This document shows, in pieces, positions 33,201-43,049 of a stretch of DNA of 64,000 nt. How positions within the stretch are numbered: the first letter of the stretch is position 1; each line of letters opens with the position of its first letter. The stretch comes from an uncultured Lachnospiraceae bacterium (lineage in GTDB: Bacteria; Bacillota; Clostridia; Lachnospirales; Lachnospiraceae): the NCBI GenBank assembly GCA_905235745.1, contig CAJOMN010000002.1:124001-188000 (forward strand), given 5' to 3'. The translations under genes and the position numbers were made by a program. The notes below the pieces were generated by a model. That model saw only the letters and a program-made list of their open reading frames with translations. It did not search any database and was not told the origin of the DNA.

Positions 33201-36200
33201 AATATATATTGATAACAGTTTCGACGGGGCTAGATTAGTACTTAAAGGCGGCGAGATCACAGGGAATTCTGCCTCAGCTGAAGGCGGCGGAATCTGGCAT
33301 GGAAAACTTGGAACGACCCTTGAAGTGAATGGAGCACCGAAAGTAACAGGTAACTCGGCGATTACCGGAAATAATATCTATTTGAAGAAGAATGGCAATG
33401 CAATCGATAACGTAATAAGTGTTACAAGTCTTACAAATGACGCTGATAATCCGGCCAAACTTGACATAACGGCATCGAATATTGATATGCCGTTGACCGG
33501 TAGTCTCAATGACGACGCTAAGACAAACGCAGAGAGTGTATTCACATATAACGGAAAAGACTTTACTGAGTCTCTCACGATCAAAGAAGACAAATTGTAC
33601 CATCAAGAAATCACCCATTTTGTAACAGTCGGCACCTGGGATGATTTGTGGAATGCATTAAACGATACAAGTAATATTGGCCAAACCATCGGACTGACCA
33701 ATGATATCGAATACGGTGACAGCAATAAGGGTTCCTTACTGGTACGATTCGAAAATTTTAACGATACAATTACCGTTGACCTTGCCGGACACACCATCAA
33801 CCGGCAACTGTCTGACCGTGGTGACGACAGCAAGGGCCATGTTTTTGATGTAAATAAAGGAACACTAAATATTATAGATAATACCGGCGGCGGCACAATA
33901 ACAGGCGGCTATGACAAGAACGGCGGTGGAATCGTCGTTAACGTAGGCTGCAAACTGAATTTGAACGGTATCGTTATAACGGGAAACAAGGTAAAGGGTA
34001 ATAGCCCGGATGGCGACGGTGGAGCCATATATGCAATGGAGGGAGCTGCTATCAGCCTGACAGATTGTATCATCTCCGGCAATACAAGTGAGTCGGGCGG
34101 TGGAGGCGGAATTTTCGTCAATAAAGCTGATGCAACTCTGAAAAACGTAAGGATCGAGAACAACACAGCCAAATGGGGAGGCGGTGGTCTTCACAATAGC
34201 GGTGAATCAACAACATCCACACTCGTAAACTGCACGCTAAGTGGCAATACCGCCGGAAATGAAGGCGGCGGAATCTATAATGGTGAAGGAACCCTTAACC
34301 TTGATAATTGTACCATTACCGGAAACACGGCTAAGGGTACAGGAGGCGGCGGAATCTGCGCTTACGGAACAGTCACTGTAGAAAACGGAACCCAGATCAT
34401 TAATAACAAAGCCGAAGGCGATGATGATGAAAACAGCAGGGGCGGCGGTCTATTGTTGTACAGCACTTTTAATATGACCGGCGGAAGCGTCTCAAATAAT
34501 ACTGCAAAAGACGGTGGCGGCGTGTATATTCATTCGGGCGCCACCACTTTGGACACTGTCAATATAGAAAACAACAAAACAAACAAATACGGCGGAGCGG
34601 GCATTAACAACAAAGGCAGTGTTACGCTTACGGGTTGCGAGATAAAGGGTAATGACGCCAATGCAAGCGGTGGAGGCATGTATTCCTCCGGGAAAAGTAC
34701 AATAACGGGATGTACTTTTGACGGTAACAAGACCAAGGGCAACGGCGGTGGTATACACGTATGCGGCGGCACTACGGCGACTGTGTCAGGCTGTACGATA
34801 ACCAACAATTCGTCCGACGTTGTTGGCGGAGGAATATTTGATGACAACAACGGAACCCTGAAACTTACAGGAACCAATAAAATTACCGGAAATACCGCTA
34901 ACGGCGGAAAGGGTATTTATGTAGATGGTAACACAGAGATACAAGGCAATCTTCAGGTAAGTGACAATGGAGGCAGCAACGTATATCTTAATGACGGAAA
35001 AAAACTGACTGTATCGGGAACTATTGAAACAGGGTCCCAAATATACGTTACGTTAAAGAGCGCCACAGGCACGTTTACAACCGGATATAACAGTAATCAT
35101 TCGGGAACGGATCCGTCAACATTTTTTATACCCGATGCCACAGGAAGCTCAGTGACAACGGACAATGACGGTGAGGCAATGATCGTGGACTCCGAGTGGC
35201 CGATACTGCAAAGACTGATTAAAGAGGCAGCAGAAGGCAGCGGATCGCTTAAGCTTGACAAAAACTATCAGGCGAATGATACCGATGTTGCGCTTACGAT
35301 CCCGGCCGGAAAGAGTGTAACCATCGATCTGAATGGATTTACAATTAACAGGAACCGCACAAGCAAGACCGATAACGGCCAGGTATTTATTGTTGGAGCC
35401 GGCAGCAGCCTTACTATCCAGGATACTTCTGACAATCCCGGAATCATCATGGGAGGCTGGGCTCCAAACGGAGGAGCTGTCTATGTTGCGGGTACAGGCG
35501 CATCTTTCACAATAGATAGCGGTATCATTGCGGGCAACAGAGCCGACAATGGCGGTGCCATATATATGGCAGGCGGTTCTACCGTCAATCTCAACGGCGG
35601 TCTTATTATGGGTAACCTTGCCGACTCGGAGGCAGGCGGAATCTGGGCAGGAGTAGGCACCCTGAACGCTTCCGGTATGCCGGTTGTTACCGGTAACACC
35701 GGAGATGGAGGAAACAATATCCTGCTTGATACGGGAAATGTTCTTCATATAACAGGTGCACTGACTGTTGGCAGCGGAAACACAGGCGGCAGCTTTAATA
35801 CAGCCGCGCTTGATCTTGCCGTAAAGAGCGCAGGTGAAGACACTCCCGAAGACGGAAAGATCATGGGAGCAAAGCTTACCATTGGCCTTGGGGAGCATCT
35901 GACGACCGGAAAGACGATAGAAGAATGTGCGCAAGCTGTATTTACATATAATGGGCAAAGCTATGAAGCCGCCCTGCAGGTTAAGAATAACGATCTGTAC
36001 CGACAGGACATTACAGCCGATGCGTGGATAAGTGACTGGGCAGCCCTGCAGGATTTTGTAAGTAAAGGAGAAAATGACGGCAAAACGGTCGGACTGTTAA
36101 AGGATATCGACGCAAGCGGCGATGACTACAGCATCAAGGTCGACAGAGATGATCTGAATAGTGTGACCATAGAACTTAACGGTCACAAAATGGACAGAAA

Positions 36201-39200
36201 GCGAAGCTCTTCCAAGGATGACGGGCATGTCATTGTAGTGAAGGACGGTGCGGAGCTTACGATCAAAGACAGTGCCGGTACCGGAGTTATCACAGGCGGA
36301 AACACCTCTGATAATGGCGGTGGTATCAAGATAGAGAAGAATTCCACCTGTATTATAAAAGGCGGAGCCATTACAGGTAACCGCTCCGAAATAGACAGCG
36401 GATTCTTTAGTGACAGTGCCGGAGATGGCGGCGGGATCTGGGTCGCAGGGACGCTTATCATGGAAGGTGGCTCTGTATCAGACAATTATGCCGAGGATAC
36501 CGGTGGCGGTATTTATTGTAAAGACAGTGGTACATTCACGATTAAGAATGTCACTGTTATAGGCAACACCGCTCATAATGACGGCGGCGGAATGATCGTT
36601 CATCTTGGAAATGATGCATCTATTGAGAACTGCAGGATCATGAATAATACGTCAGAGACCGAAGACGGTGGCGCCATGCGAGTTGAGGCCAAGAACAGGA
36701 CTCTGAACATAACAAACACTGAGATAAGTGGCAACAATGCAGAGAATAACGGCGGCGGCATTATCATCTATGCCGGAACTGTTCGGATGAGCGGTGGCTC
36801 TATATCGGGTAACACATCCGAGGATGGTGCTGGAGTGTATAACAATGACGGAACCATTGATTTCACCGATGTCAGTATTGAGAGAAACACATCAACCAAA
36901 AAAGGCGGGGCAGGCATAAATAACAGGAATAATGCGTCGCTTACTGATTGCAAGATTCGCTATAATGTCAGCAATGCCGATGGCGGCGGCATCTATAACA
37001 AAGACAGCCTGACCATAAGCGGCGGAGAGATTTCATATAACACTACCACGGACGACGGTGGTGGAATATTCAATACAGACACGAAAATTACGGTAACAGG
37101 AACGAAAATCATCGGAAACAGCGCAGGGAAAGACGGCGGCGGTATTTTTACGGATGAGGACATCGAATTTTCGGGCGTTACCCTTTCGTCTAATAAAGCT
37201 TCCATATCCGGTGGCGGTATTCGTGTAAAGGATTGCACGGCCACGCTTGATAACTGCGAAATATCAGAGAATGAAGCAGAGCAGTACGGCGGTGGAATAT
37301 ATGTTAACGACGGCAGTGCCAAACTGGATATTAACGGAGGGCAGATTAACGGAAATGTATCCAATATGCCGGGCGGTGGCATCTATGTGGGTGATGGCAC
37401 TGACGATGTTTATATAAAAGGTGACCTCAAGTGTTTCGACAATATGGGATATGGAGACATATACCTTACAAAAGATGAGAGACTTGAAGTTACGGGATCG
37501 CTTTCGGATGCCTATATTGGAATCGTTACCGAAAAAGGTCTTGATTGGAGCTTTACCAAAGGTTTTATACAATACAATCCGGGGGTTGGGCCGGAATATA
37601 TCTTCTACTCAAATGATGACTACGAGGTATATCTTAAGGATGGCAGCGAAGCTGCTCTCAGGGTTTCAACTGTTGTAGACGACCCCAATCCGTTTATCGA
37701 TCCGGATAATCAGATGGAAAGCAACATGGGTAAGATAAACGGCAAGAACTGGATGTCTTATCTTCCGGGTGAAAGGTCTCTTGCCCAGGTCAATATGCCC
37801 GGTACCCACGATTCCGGAACCAAGGATGTTGAAGGAAATGCAAATACATCCATTGTCGGAAAAGCTACATCGGGTTTGTTTGGTAACCTTTTCATGCAGA
37901 TCGGAGCTATAATCGGCGGACCGGTCGGCGCGGCAGCAGGTGCTCTTCTGGGAGCCTACCTCGGAGATGAAGCTTTTACAGGTGCTTCGGATCAATTTGC
38001 AAGATGCCAGAGACGTTTTATTGACGAACAGCTTGAGGATGGTATCCGAAGGTTCGACCTGCGTGTGAACACATATTATGTACAGAAAGAAACAAGGAAG
38101 GATAACGGCAAGGATCTATGGATCATTCACGGGAAATCACAGGCTGTTGGTACATATTATGCCAAAAATCATGAAGGAGACTGGCTGACGCTGGAGGAAG
38201 TCTTTGGCTGGTATAAAGAATTCCTAAAAGAGCATCCGACAGAAACGATCATCATCGAGATAGATGCTCAGGGTATAGATGTAGATGAAGAAGTTGCGAA
38301 TGAAAGGATCAAAAATCATGTCAGAGAACTGGCACTTGAGATCAATCCGTCAACAGGCAAGCCATATCTGTATGCCGAAGATGGTGACTACACCAAACCG
38401 TTTACAAGATGGCCGAAGGTAAATGAGTGCAGAGGCCAGGTTATATACGGTCTTGGGAAAAGTACGGGTTTGACCGATGATAAGGGGCCTGATGGAAGCT
38501 TTACAGATCCTGCCTCCGATAAGATCAAGAATCTTACAAATTTCTATACAGGTAAAAAATACCCAGAGAATATTTTCCAACCACTGTCAAGAACTGCAGA
38601 CAATGCAGATATTAATTATTACATTTCTGCCGGAACCAACGGAACAGACCAGCCATGGCAGACTCCGCTGGGAATCGCAGATGAAGTGCTGCCGGTACTC
38701 TTTAATAATACTGACGGACTGCTCATTGACTTTATAGGCAAATTCATCGGACTCGTAAATATGGATGGTGAGAATTCGGTAGTATCCAGGAAGGTATGGA
38801 TCACAAACTTCCCACAAGATCTCGAAAAGTGCATTGTGACAGTAAAGGCAAGTGATGATGATAATAATTCGAAGACATACACTGTCATGAAGAACACAAC
38901 TCTTCCGATACCGGACTGCATTTATGATGATCCTAACGCGGATGGCAATTACTTCCAATACTGGATGGCAACAAAAAAGGAAGATGGAACGGAAATCGGA
39001 GTATTCTATCCGGAGGATACATTTACCGTAACAGAGGATGTTACATTTACTGCCGTGTGGGAAGAGGTTGGCAGCAGCAGTATCCGGGCTATATGGATTG
39101 ACGGAGATGATGCCGATGGCCTGAGGCGGCAGAGGCTGCTTGTAGATGTTACGGATGAAAACAATGAACCTCATAGAGTAACTCTTACTGCGGATGGCAA

Positions 39201-42200
39201 AGTCTGGAGAGAGGACCTGAATTATAAAGTCAAGAGCATCGAGGTGCCCGGAGGCGCAATTAATTATAATCTTCATGAAAACTATGAGGTTGATATTAAA
39301 GGTACAAAGATTATCCTCAGACATCCGCCTACAAAGTCAGTAAATGTTGCAGGGCAGATTGAATGGCATGATGATGATGATCAGGCAGGTACAAGACCTG
39401 ACAGTGTTACCTTGTCTTTGTATGCGGACGGAGAACAGATCAAAGAAGTAACGGTAACTGCGACCGGTAACTGGCAATATGATCTGGGAGACAACCTGGG
39501 GGACGACGAAACGGGTCTTCCGTTATATAAGTATGATGCAGATAAAGACACGATTAGCAAGATTAATTACACTCTCAAGGAAAGTCCGATATATGGCTAT
39601 ACTACCTATGTCAGCGGACTTGTGACCTATGGGGCCGAAGAAGATCAGGGATTTGAGATTGTAAACAGTCTCAACAGTTCCAGATCGGAACTAAACGGTT
39701 TCATATTCTGGGCAGACGAAGACAACAAGGAATTGAAACGCCCGGGTAAGGTAACGGTACGACTCAAAGTCGGAGATACTGAGATTGATTCAAAGGTAGT
39801 TACAGAGGATTCGGACGGTCACTGGATATTTGCTCTTGGGTTGTCAACGGATACTGCGTACCGCGACCAGACTGTTAGCATTGATGAAGTCGAAGGCTAT
39901 GAAGCTGTCATAACACGGACAGAAAATGCGGAAGACGGCGTTTCGATCACAATGCAAATGACTGGTCATGAGCATCAATATACGGAGATATCGGGCATAA
40001 CCAAAGAACCGACCTGTGAGGAGAAAGGAGTAAAGACGACTCTCAGATTCTGTTCGGTATGTGGTGTCGTAAATGAAGCTGGAACAAAGAATGAAGATAT
40101 TGATCCTCTCGGTCATGACTGGGGCAAATGGAATGTAACAAAGACTGCCACTACAACAGAAGAAGGGTTAGAGACTCGCGAATGCAAACGCTGCGGGAAG
40201 ACTGAGACAAGAACGATACCCGTGATTGATACCGTTACGGTAAGTGTAACCAAGGTATGGGATGATAGTAATAATGCGTTTAATACAAGACCTGATCAAG
40301 TAACCTTCAACCTGTTCGCTGACGGTGCAAAAACAGGCACTGCTATTGCAAATGCGGCAGGCGGATGGAAGTGCAGCTTCGACTTGTTGCCGATAAGCGC
40401 AAATGGGCAGAAGATAGTCTATACAGTTACTGAAGACAGCGTATCTAACTATTCAATGAATATGGTCAGAAACGAAACAGACGGCAATGTTAACTATACC
40501 TTTACGAACAAATACACACCGCTGCAGAAGCATGTAAATGTTACGAAGGTCTGGAATGACAATAATGATCAGGATGGTATCAGACCTGCATCGGTTGAGG
40601 TAAAGCTTTATCTGACAGATGATGACCCCGCTACTGAAGATGTCTATATGAATCAAAGTATACATCTTACGGAACAAGACGGTTGGTCGGGAAGCATTAA
40701 TGTTTATGATGTGGATGAGTTTAAATATAAACTGGTAGAAGAAGCAATTGAGGGCTACGAATCCAGTGTTACCGGCGACGTGGACACAGGTTATACGATA
40801 ACCAATACGCATGTTCCCGCTAAGAAAGTCAAAATAAAGGGTGAAAAGACATGGTCCGGTGGAGGCGACAAACCTTCCTCGATCACGGTTCGTCTTGTGG
40901 CCGACGGCCGGGATATAGTATATAAGACGGTCACCCCTGATACTTCAGGCAACTGGACGTATGATTTCGGAAGCCATCCCCAGTATAATGATGGCGGAAG
41001 CGGCAGTCAGATCGTATATACCGTAAGAGAAGATGCGGTAACGAACTGGAATCCGGACTATAGCAACTATAATGTGGATAAAAATGGCAACGTAACTGCT
41101 AATATAACCAACAATTACACCGGTAGCACAAGCGGCGATACAACATCCGTTTCATGTTCCATAGAGTGGCAGGATGGAGAAGACCGTGACGGGATCAGAC
41201 CGGATACAACCGTTACGCTGTATAAAACAGTTAACGGAGAGAAAACAAGTGTAACAAATGCTGTTTTTAATAAAGCTAATGCAGCTAGCCATAAATGGAG
41301 CCATACATTTACAGACCTGCCTGTAGAGGATGAATCAGGGGCAGCTATAACATACACTGTGGAAGAAACCGGAGCCGGCTTGACAGGAGTTGACGGTGAG
41401 GGCACATATAAGGTGAAATATTCCGGCAACCAGACAAAGGGTTATACGATCACTAATACTCACACTCCTCTTACGGTTGTGCAGACTCAGAATGTCATTA
41501 TCAAATGGGATGACGGGGATGATGCTGACGGTATAAGACCTACCGATAGCGGAATGATCACTGCGACCCTTAAAGGCACTGCGGCAGGTACGGGGAAAGT
41601 GTATGAATACAGCGGTAATATTACAGAAGCTGACGGGTGGAAGTATGGATTTAAAAATGTAGTGACACAGGATGCCAACGGTAACGAGATCACATATGAA
41701 TTGACCCTGGCGGGTGATTCTATCACGGGTAACGCAGACGACGGATACAAATATGAGGTAAGTCCTGCTGTTTCGGGCGTGTATGTTGTACTGGTAAGCC
41801 ATACCCCTGAGAAGGTAACAATCTCCGGCACTAAGACGTGGGACGATACTGATAATGCGGAGGGTAAAAGGCCAAACAGCATAACCGTTCATCTGCTGAA
41901 GGTGATAACCGATACTACAACAGACCCTGCTAAAACCGAAACAAAGGAAGTTGATTCCCAAACCGTAACAGCTTCAAACGGCTGGAAGTGGTCATTTGAT
42001 GTCAACAAAAATGAAAAAGGCAGCGCAATTACTTACAGGGTTCTGGAGGATTACATTCCGGAATATGTAGCAACATATACGGCTGCAGAAGGGTATGGCG
42101 ATCATAATATAACCAATCAATACACTGCTATAGATCCGGATGATCAGGTAACAGTCACCTACAATCTGGACGGAGGAAAGTACGGGGACAGCACGGATAA

Positions 42201-42903
42201 TATAGTGGAAGTGTATAATAGCGGTACAGATATGACTGTCCACGCGGCGCCTGATAAAAAGAATTGTGTATTTGTCTGCTGGCAAAGTAATGGTAATAAT
42301 TATCAGCCCGGGGATACGGTGACAGTAACAACCGGCATGACATTTGAAGCCGTATGGGTGGCGATACCGCTTGCCGATAAGAGACTGATAGTCTTCAATG
42401 CAAACGGAGGAACGCTTAGTGATGATGAGGGACAAGCTCAGACAATCGTGTATGAATACTATGCTGAAGGCGTAAGGATCGCTATTCCCGAAGCCCCTGT
42501 AAGACTCGGCTACACATTCCTCTACTGGCAGGGATCTACATACTATCCGGGAGATTCTTACCTTGTGCTTGAAAATCATACATTTACCGCGCAGTGGGCG
42601 AAGAACGCGACGCCGCCCAAGCCGTCGGATCCCGAGCATCATTCAGAGAGCGAGTCGGATTCCGGGGTAGCAGGTGCAGTTACTCCTGCACCGACAGTAA
42701 TCAACCCGTTTGCAAACTACTTCGCAAACATGCCCGGTATGCCGGACACCGGTGATTCATCCGGCAAGTCAGGTTCAAAATTTGCCGGCCCCGACACAGG
42801 CGATAACAGTCATATATGGTTGTGGGCAATTCTATTCGCAGCATCCGCAGCTACTGTCGTAATAGCAGCAAGCCGGGGAAGGAGAAGAAGAAAGAGCAAA
42901 TGA
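30202..42903 (+). CDS. giant cell-wall-anchored beta-helix adhesin with PI-PLC-like domain and Cna-B repeats
   Basis: Secreted protein of 4233 residues. The order is: signal peptide (1-30); Glu/Pro-rich stalk (about 31-130); a beta domain (about 130-350); and five right-handed beta-helix blocks, each opened by a W..LQ-type cap near W356, W841, W1146, W1666 and W1946, with GGGI/NNT rungs. A PI-PLC X-like domain spans about 2505-2870 (His2536 in MPGTHDSGT, GIRRFDLRV, His2643 in WIIHGK), with a glycine-zipper-like insert between the two histidines. Nine Cna-B-like repeats (about 2955-3970) surround a CxxC-containing HEH-type module (about 3254-3340). Two InlB/Flg_new repeats and a sorting signal (GPDTGD 4196-4201, helix, RGRRRRKSK) close it. 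It is a probable host- or fibre-binding adhesin. RBS GGGGAG. Confidence 0.9.
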   Translation: MKKLTKKLIAGLVACATLIVSMPSPEMVWADEPAVVTEQAAENTEPGALQTDETVSQMPESEPQAEVTVPQVPEPTLQPEEPEIQTEEQAIQDEETKSQAEESEIEAEAAEPEDEEPEEISETHLETQTAGVTVKVEAEAGTFPEDVQLVAEVAGSDEEKEAAAAVDEVRAADTNVAASYTFDIKIVDTDGNELQPAEGKTVNIRFELGEAADANLTADVYHIEETDTESATDETDIALEAKKLESETNRDESSVTAVTDGFSLYTVEFTYNSLQYILPGGEKIALSAILEKLNLTGSVEAVEVSNEELFSAENESGEWFVTSHKAFSTTELMKVTIDGVVYEIVVTDESTTVSTWSALQDAITNASTGDTITLGQDITAESGDKAIAIIKDGFNLTIDLDGHIINRNLSSDNANNEGHVFDVNKGTVTIQNGTITGGSDEKGGGIVLNEGATLTTNNLNITNCRAKEDGGAIYIIGNGELEMTGGKISGNTAKSGGGGISIGSENGTATLTGVTIENNTASKWGGGGLNNKGTATLKGCTIQNNSAGNEGGGIYNGDRNLVLDNCTVTGNTASGSGGGGICCYGTVNISNSSSISNNTSIDGGGIYNYGSLTLDHVTVSGNESTKYGGAGINNKGTIAALTNCEITGNKAVASGAGIYSEGKITITDSTISNNETQSSGGGLRAYGCVASLTRCTMEDNKAADHGGAICDDNYDDNYDDSNTVSITGGCTISNNTADGGGSGIWVGSKGNLSIGGVNTINGNVVTDVYLASGRTITITDALEEGSNKSQIGIILQDQTGVFTSGYGSKNPGGDPLDYFIPEAGCSAIQDNGEAKILASYWGYIQNKINNAGNGEVINLDRDVKATSGDVSLKVGSGKTVTINLNSHTLDGAGVVDNVFSVDGGYLTIKDDTKVGKVTGAKEAGVHVTLNGNFTLEDGGVISGNSGGGIEVLSGTVTIKKGGSITGNSAENGGGIQISGGTVNIEAGAQIKNNSAANGGGIYIDNSFDGARLVLKGGEITGNSASAEGGGIWHGKLGTTLEVNGAPKVTGNSAITGNNIYLKKNGNAIDNVISVTSLTNDADNPAKLDITASNIDMPLTGSLNDDAKTNAESVFTYNGKDFTESLTIKEDKLYHQEITHFVTVGTWDDLWNALNDTSNIGQTIGLTNDIEYGDSNKGSLLVRFENFNDTITVDLAGHTINRQLSDRGDDSKGHVFDVNKGTLNIIDNTGGGTITGGYDKNGGGIVVNVGCKLNLNGIVITGNKVKGNSPDGDGGAIYAMEGAAISLTDCIISGNTSESGGGGGIFVNKADATLKNVRIENNTAKWGGGGLHNSGESTTSTLVNCTLSGNTAGNEGGGIYNGEGTLNLDNCTITGNTAKGTGGGGICAYGTVTVENGTQIINNKAEGDDDENSRGGGLLLYSTFNMTGGSVSNNTAKDGGGVYIHSGATTLDTVNIENNKTNKYGGAGINNKGSVTLTGCEIKGNDANASGGGMYSSGKSTITGCTFDGNKTKGNGGGIHVCGGTTATVSGCTITNNSSDVVGGGIFDDNNGTLKLTGTNKITGNTANGGKGIYVDGNTEIQGNLQVSDNGGSNVYLNDGKKLTVSGTIETGSQIYVTLKSATGTFTTGYNSNHSGTDPSTFFIPDATGSSVTTDNDGEAMIVDSEWPILQRLIKEAAEGSGSLKLDKNYQANDTDVALTIPAGKSVTIDLNGFTINRNRTSKTDNGQVFIVGAGSSLTIQDTSDNPGIIMGGWAPNGGAVYVAGTGASFTIDSGIIAGNRADNGGAIYMAGGSTVNLNGGLIMGNLADSEAGGIWAGVGTLNASGMPVVTGNTGDGGNNILLDTGNVLHITGALTVGSGNTGGSFNTAALDLAVKSAGEDTPEDGKIMGAKLTIGLGEHLTTGKTIEECAQAVFTYNGQSYEAALQVKNNDLYRQDITADAWISDWAALQDFVSKGENDGKTVGLLKDIDASGDDYSIKVDRDDLNSVTIELNGHKMDRKRSSSKDDGHVIVVKDGAELTIKDSAGTGVITGGNTSDNGGGIKIEKNSTCIIKGGAITGNRSEIDSGFFSDSAGDGGGIWVAGTLIMEGGSVSDNYAEDTGGGIYCKDSGTFTIKNVTVIGNTAHNDGGGMIVHLGNDASIENCRIMNNTSETEDGGAMRVEAKNRTLNITNTEISGNNAENNGGGIIIYAGTVRMSGGSISGNTSEDGAGVYNNDGTIDFTDVSIERNTSTKKGGAGINNRNNASLTDCKIRYNVSNADGGGIYNKDSLTISGGEISYNTTTDDGGGIFNTDTKITVTGTKIIGNSAGKDGGGIFTDEDIEFSGVTLSSNKASISGGGIRVKDCTATLDNCEISENEAEQYGGGIYVNDGSAKLDINGGQINGNVSNMPGGGIYVGDGTDDVYIKGDLKCFDNMGYGDIYLTKDERLEVTGSLSDAYIGIVTEKGLDWSFTKGFIQYNPGVGPEYIFYSNDDYEVYLKDGSEAALRVSTVVDDPNPFIDPDNQMESNMGKINGKNWMSYLPGERSLAQVNMPGTHDSGTKDVEGNANTSIVGKATSGLFGNLFMQIGAIIGGPVGAAAGALLGAYLGDEAFTGASDQFARCQRRFIDEQLEDGIRRFDLRVNTYYVQKETRKDNGKDLWIIHGKSQAVGTYYAKNHEGDWLTLEEVFGWYKEFLKEHPTETIIIEIDAQGIDVDEEVANERIKNHVRELALEINPSTGKPYLYAEDGDYTKPFTRWPKVNECRGQVIYGLGKSTGLTDDKGPDGSFTDPASDKIKNLTNFYTGKKYPENIFQPLSRTADNADINYYISAGTNGTDQPWQTPLGIADEVLPVLFNNTDGLLIDFIGKFIGLVNMDGENSVVSRKVWITNFPQDLEKCIVTVKASDDDNNSKTYTVMKNTTLPIPDCIYDDPNADGNYFQYWMATKKEDGTEIGVFYPEDTFTVTEDVTFTAVWEEVGSSSIRAIWIDGDDADGLRRQRLLVDVTDENNEPHRVTLTADGKVWREDLNYKVKSIEVPGGAINYNLHENYEVDIKGTKIILRHPPTKSVNVAGQIEWHDDDDQAGTRPDSVTLSLYADGEQIKEVTVTATGNWQYDLGDNLGDDETGLPLYKYDADKDTISKINYTLKESPIYGYTTYVSGLVTYGAEEDQGFEIVNSLNSSRSELNGFIFWADEDNKELKRPGKVTVRLKVGDTEIDSKVVTEDSDGHWIFALGLSTDTAYRDQTVSIDEVEGYEAVITRTENAEDGVSITMQMTGHEHQYTEISGITKEPTCEEKGVKTTLRFCSVCGVVNEAGTKNEDIDPLGHDWGKWNVTKTATTTEEGLETRECKRCGKTETRTIPVIDTVTVSVTKVWDDSNNAFNTRPDQVTFNLFADGAKTGTAIANAAGGWKCSFDLLPISANGQKIVYTVTEDSVSNYSMNMVRNETDGNVNYTFTNKYTPLQKHVNVTKVWNDNNDQDGIRPASVEVKLYLTDDDPATEDVYMNQSIHLTEQDGWSGSINVYDVDEFKYKLVEEAIEGYESSVTGDVDTGYTITNTHVPAKKVKIKGEKTWSGGGDKPSSITVRLVADGRDIVYKTVTPDTSGNWTYDFGSHPQYNDGGSGSQIVYTVREDAVTNWNPDYSNYNVDKNGNVTANITNNYTGSTSGDTTSVSCSIEWQDGEDRDGIRPDTTVTLYKTVNGEKTSVTNAVFNKANAASHKWSHTFTDLPVEDESGAAITYTVEETGAGLTGVDGEGTYKVKYSGNQTKGYTITNTHTPLTVVQTQNVIIKWDDGDDADGIRPTDSGMITATLKGTAAGTGKVYEYSGNITEADGWKYGFKNVVTQDANGNEITYELTLAGDSITGNADDGYKYEVSPAVSGVYVVLVSHTPEKVTISGTKTWDDTDNAEGKRPNSITVHLLKVITDTTTDPAKTETKEVDSQTVTASNGWKWSFDVNKNEKGSAITYRVLEDYIPEYVATYTAAEGYGDHNITNQYTAIDPDDQVTVTYNLDGGKYGDSTDNIVEVYNSGTDMTVHAAPDKKNCVFVCWQSNGNNYQPGDTVTVTTGMTFEAVWVAIPLADKRLIVFNANGGTLSDDEGQAQTIVYEYYAEGVRIAIPEAPVRLGYTFLYWQGSTYYPGDSYLVLENHTFTAQWAKNATPPKPSDPEHHSESESDSGVAGAVTPAPTVINPFANYFANMPGMPDTGDSSGKSGSKFAGPDTGDNSHIWLWAILFAASAATVVIAASRGRRRRKSK

Positions 42904-42922
42904 TTTTCTGATTTGAAAAGAT

Positions 42923-42950
42923 AAAGAGGCCGCCCGGCGGCCTCTTTCTT
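42923..42950 (+). terminator. intrinsic terminator after the giant gene
   Basis: AAAGAGGCCGC (42923-42933), loop CCG, GCGGCCTCTTT (42937-42947), then CTT: an 11-bp perfect GC-rich stem. Confidence 0.92.
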
Positions 42951-43049
42951 GGGGCTGTAAGAGTTTTTACTATTGTTTTGTAAACTATCCATCGGAAGTA
43001 TGATATAATCTGATAATAGAAACAAGAAATATGCTTGGAGAATCACGAT

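Noticed and set aside
31250-37680. Dense short repeats suggesting a CRISPR array or tandem DNA repeat
   Set aside because: The periodicity follows codons of GGGI/NNT beta-helix rungs, unit lengths vary, and the frame is open throughout; it is protein-level repetition.
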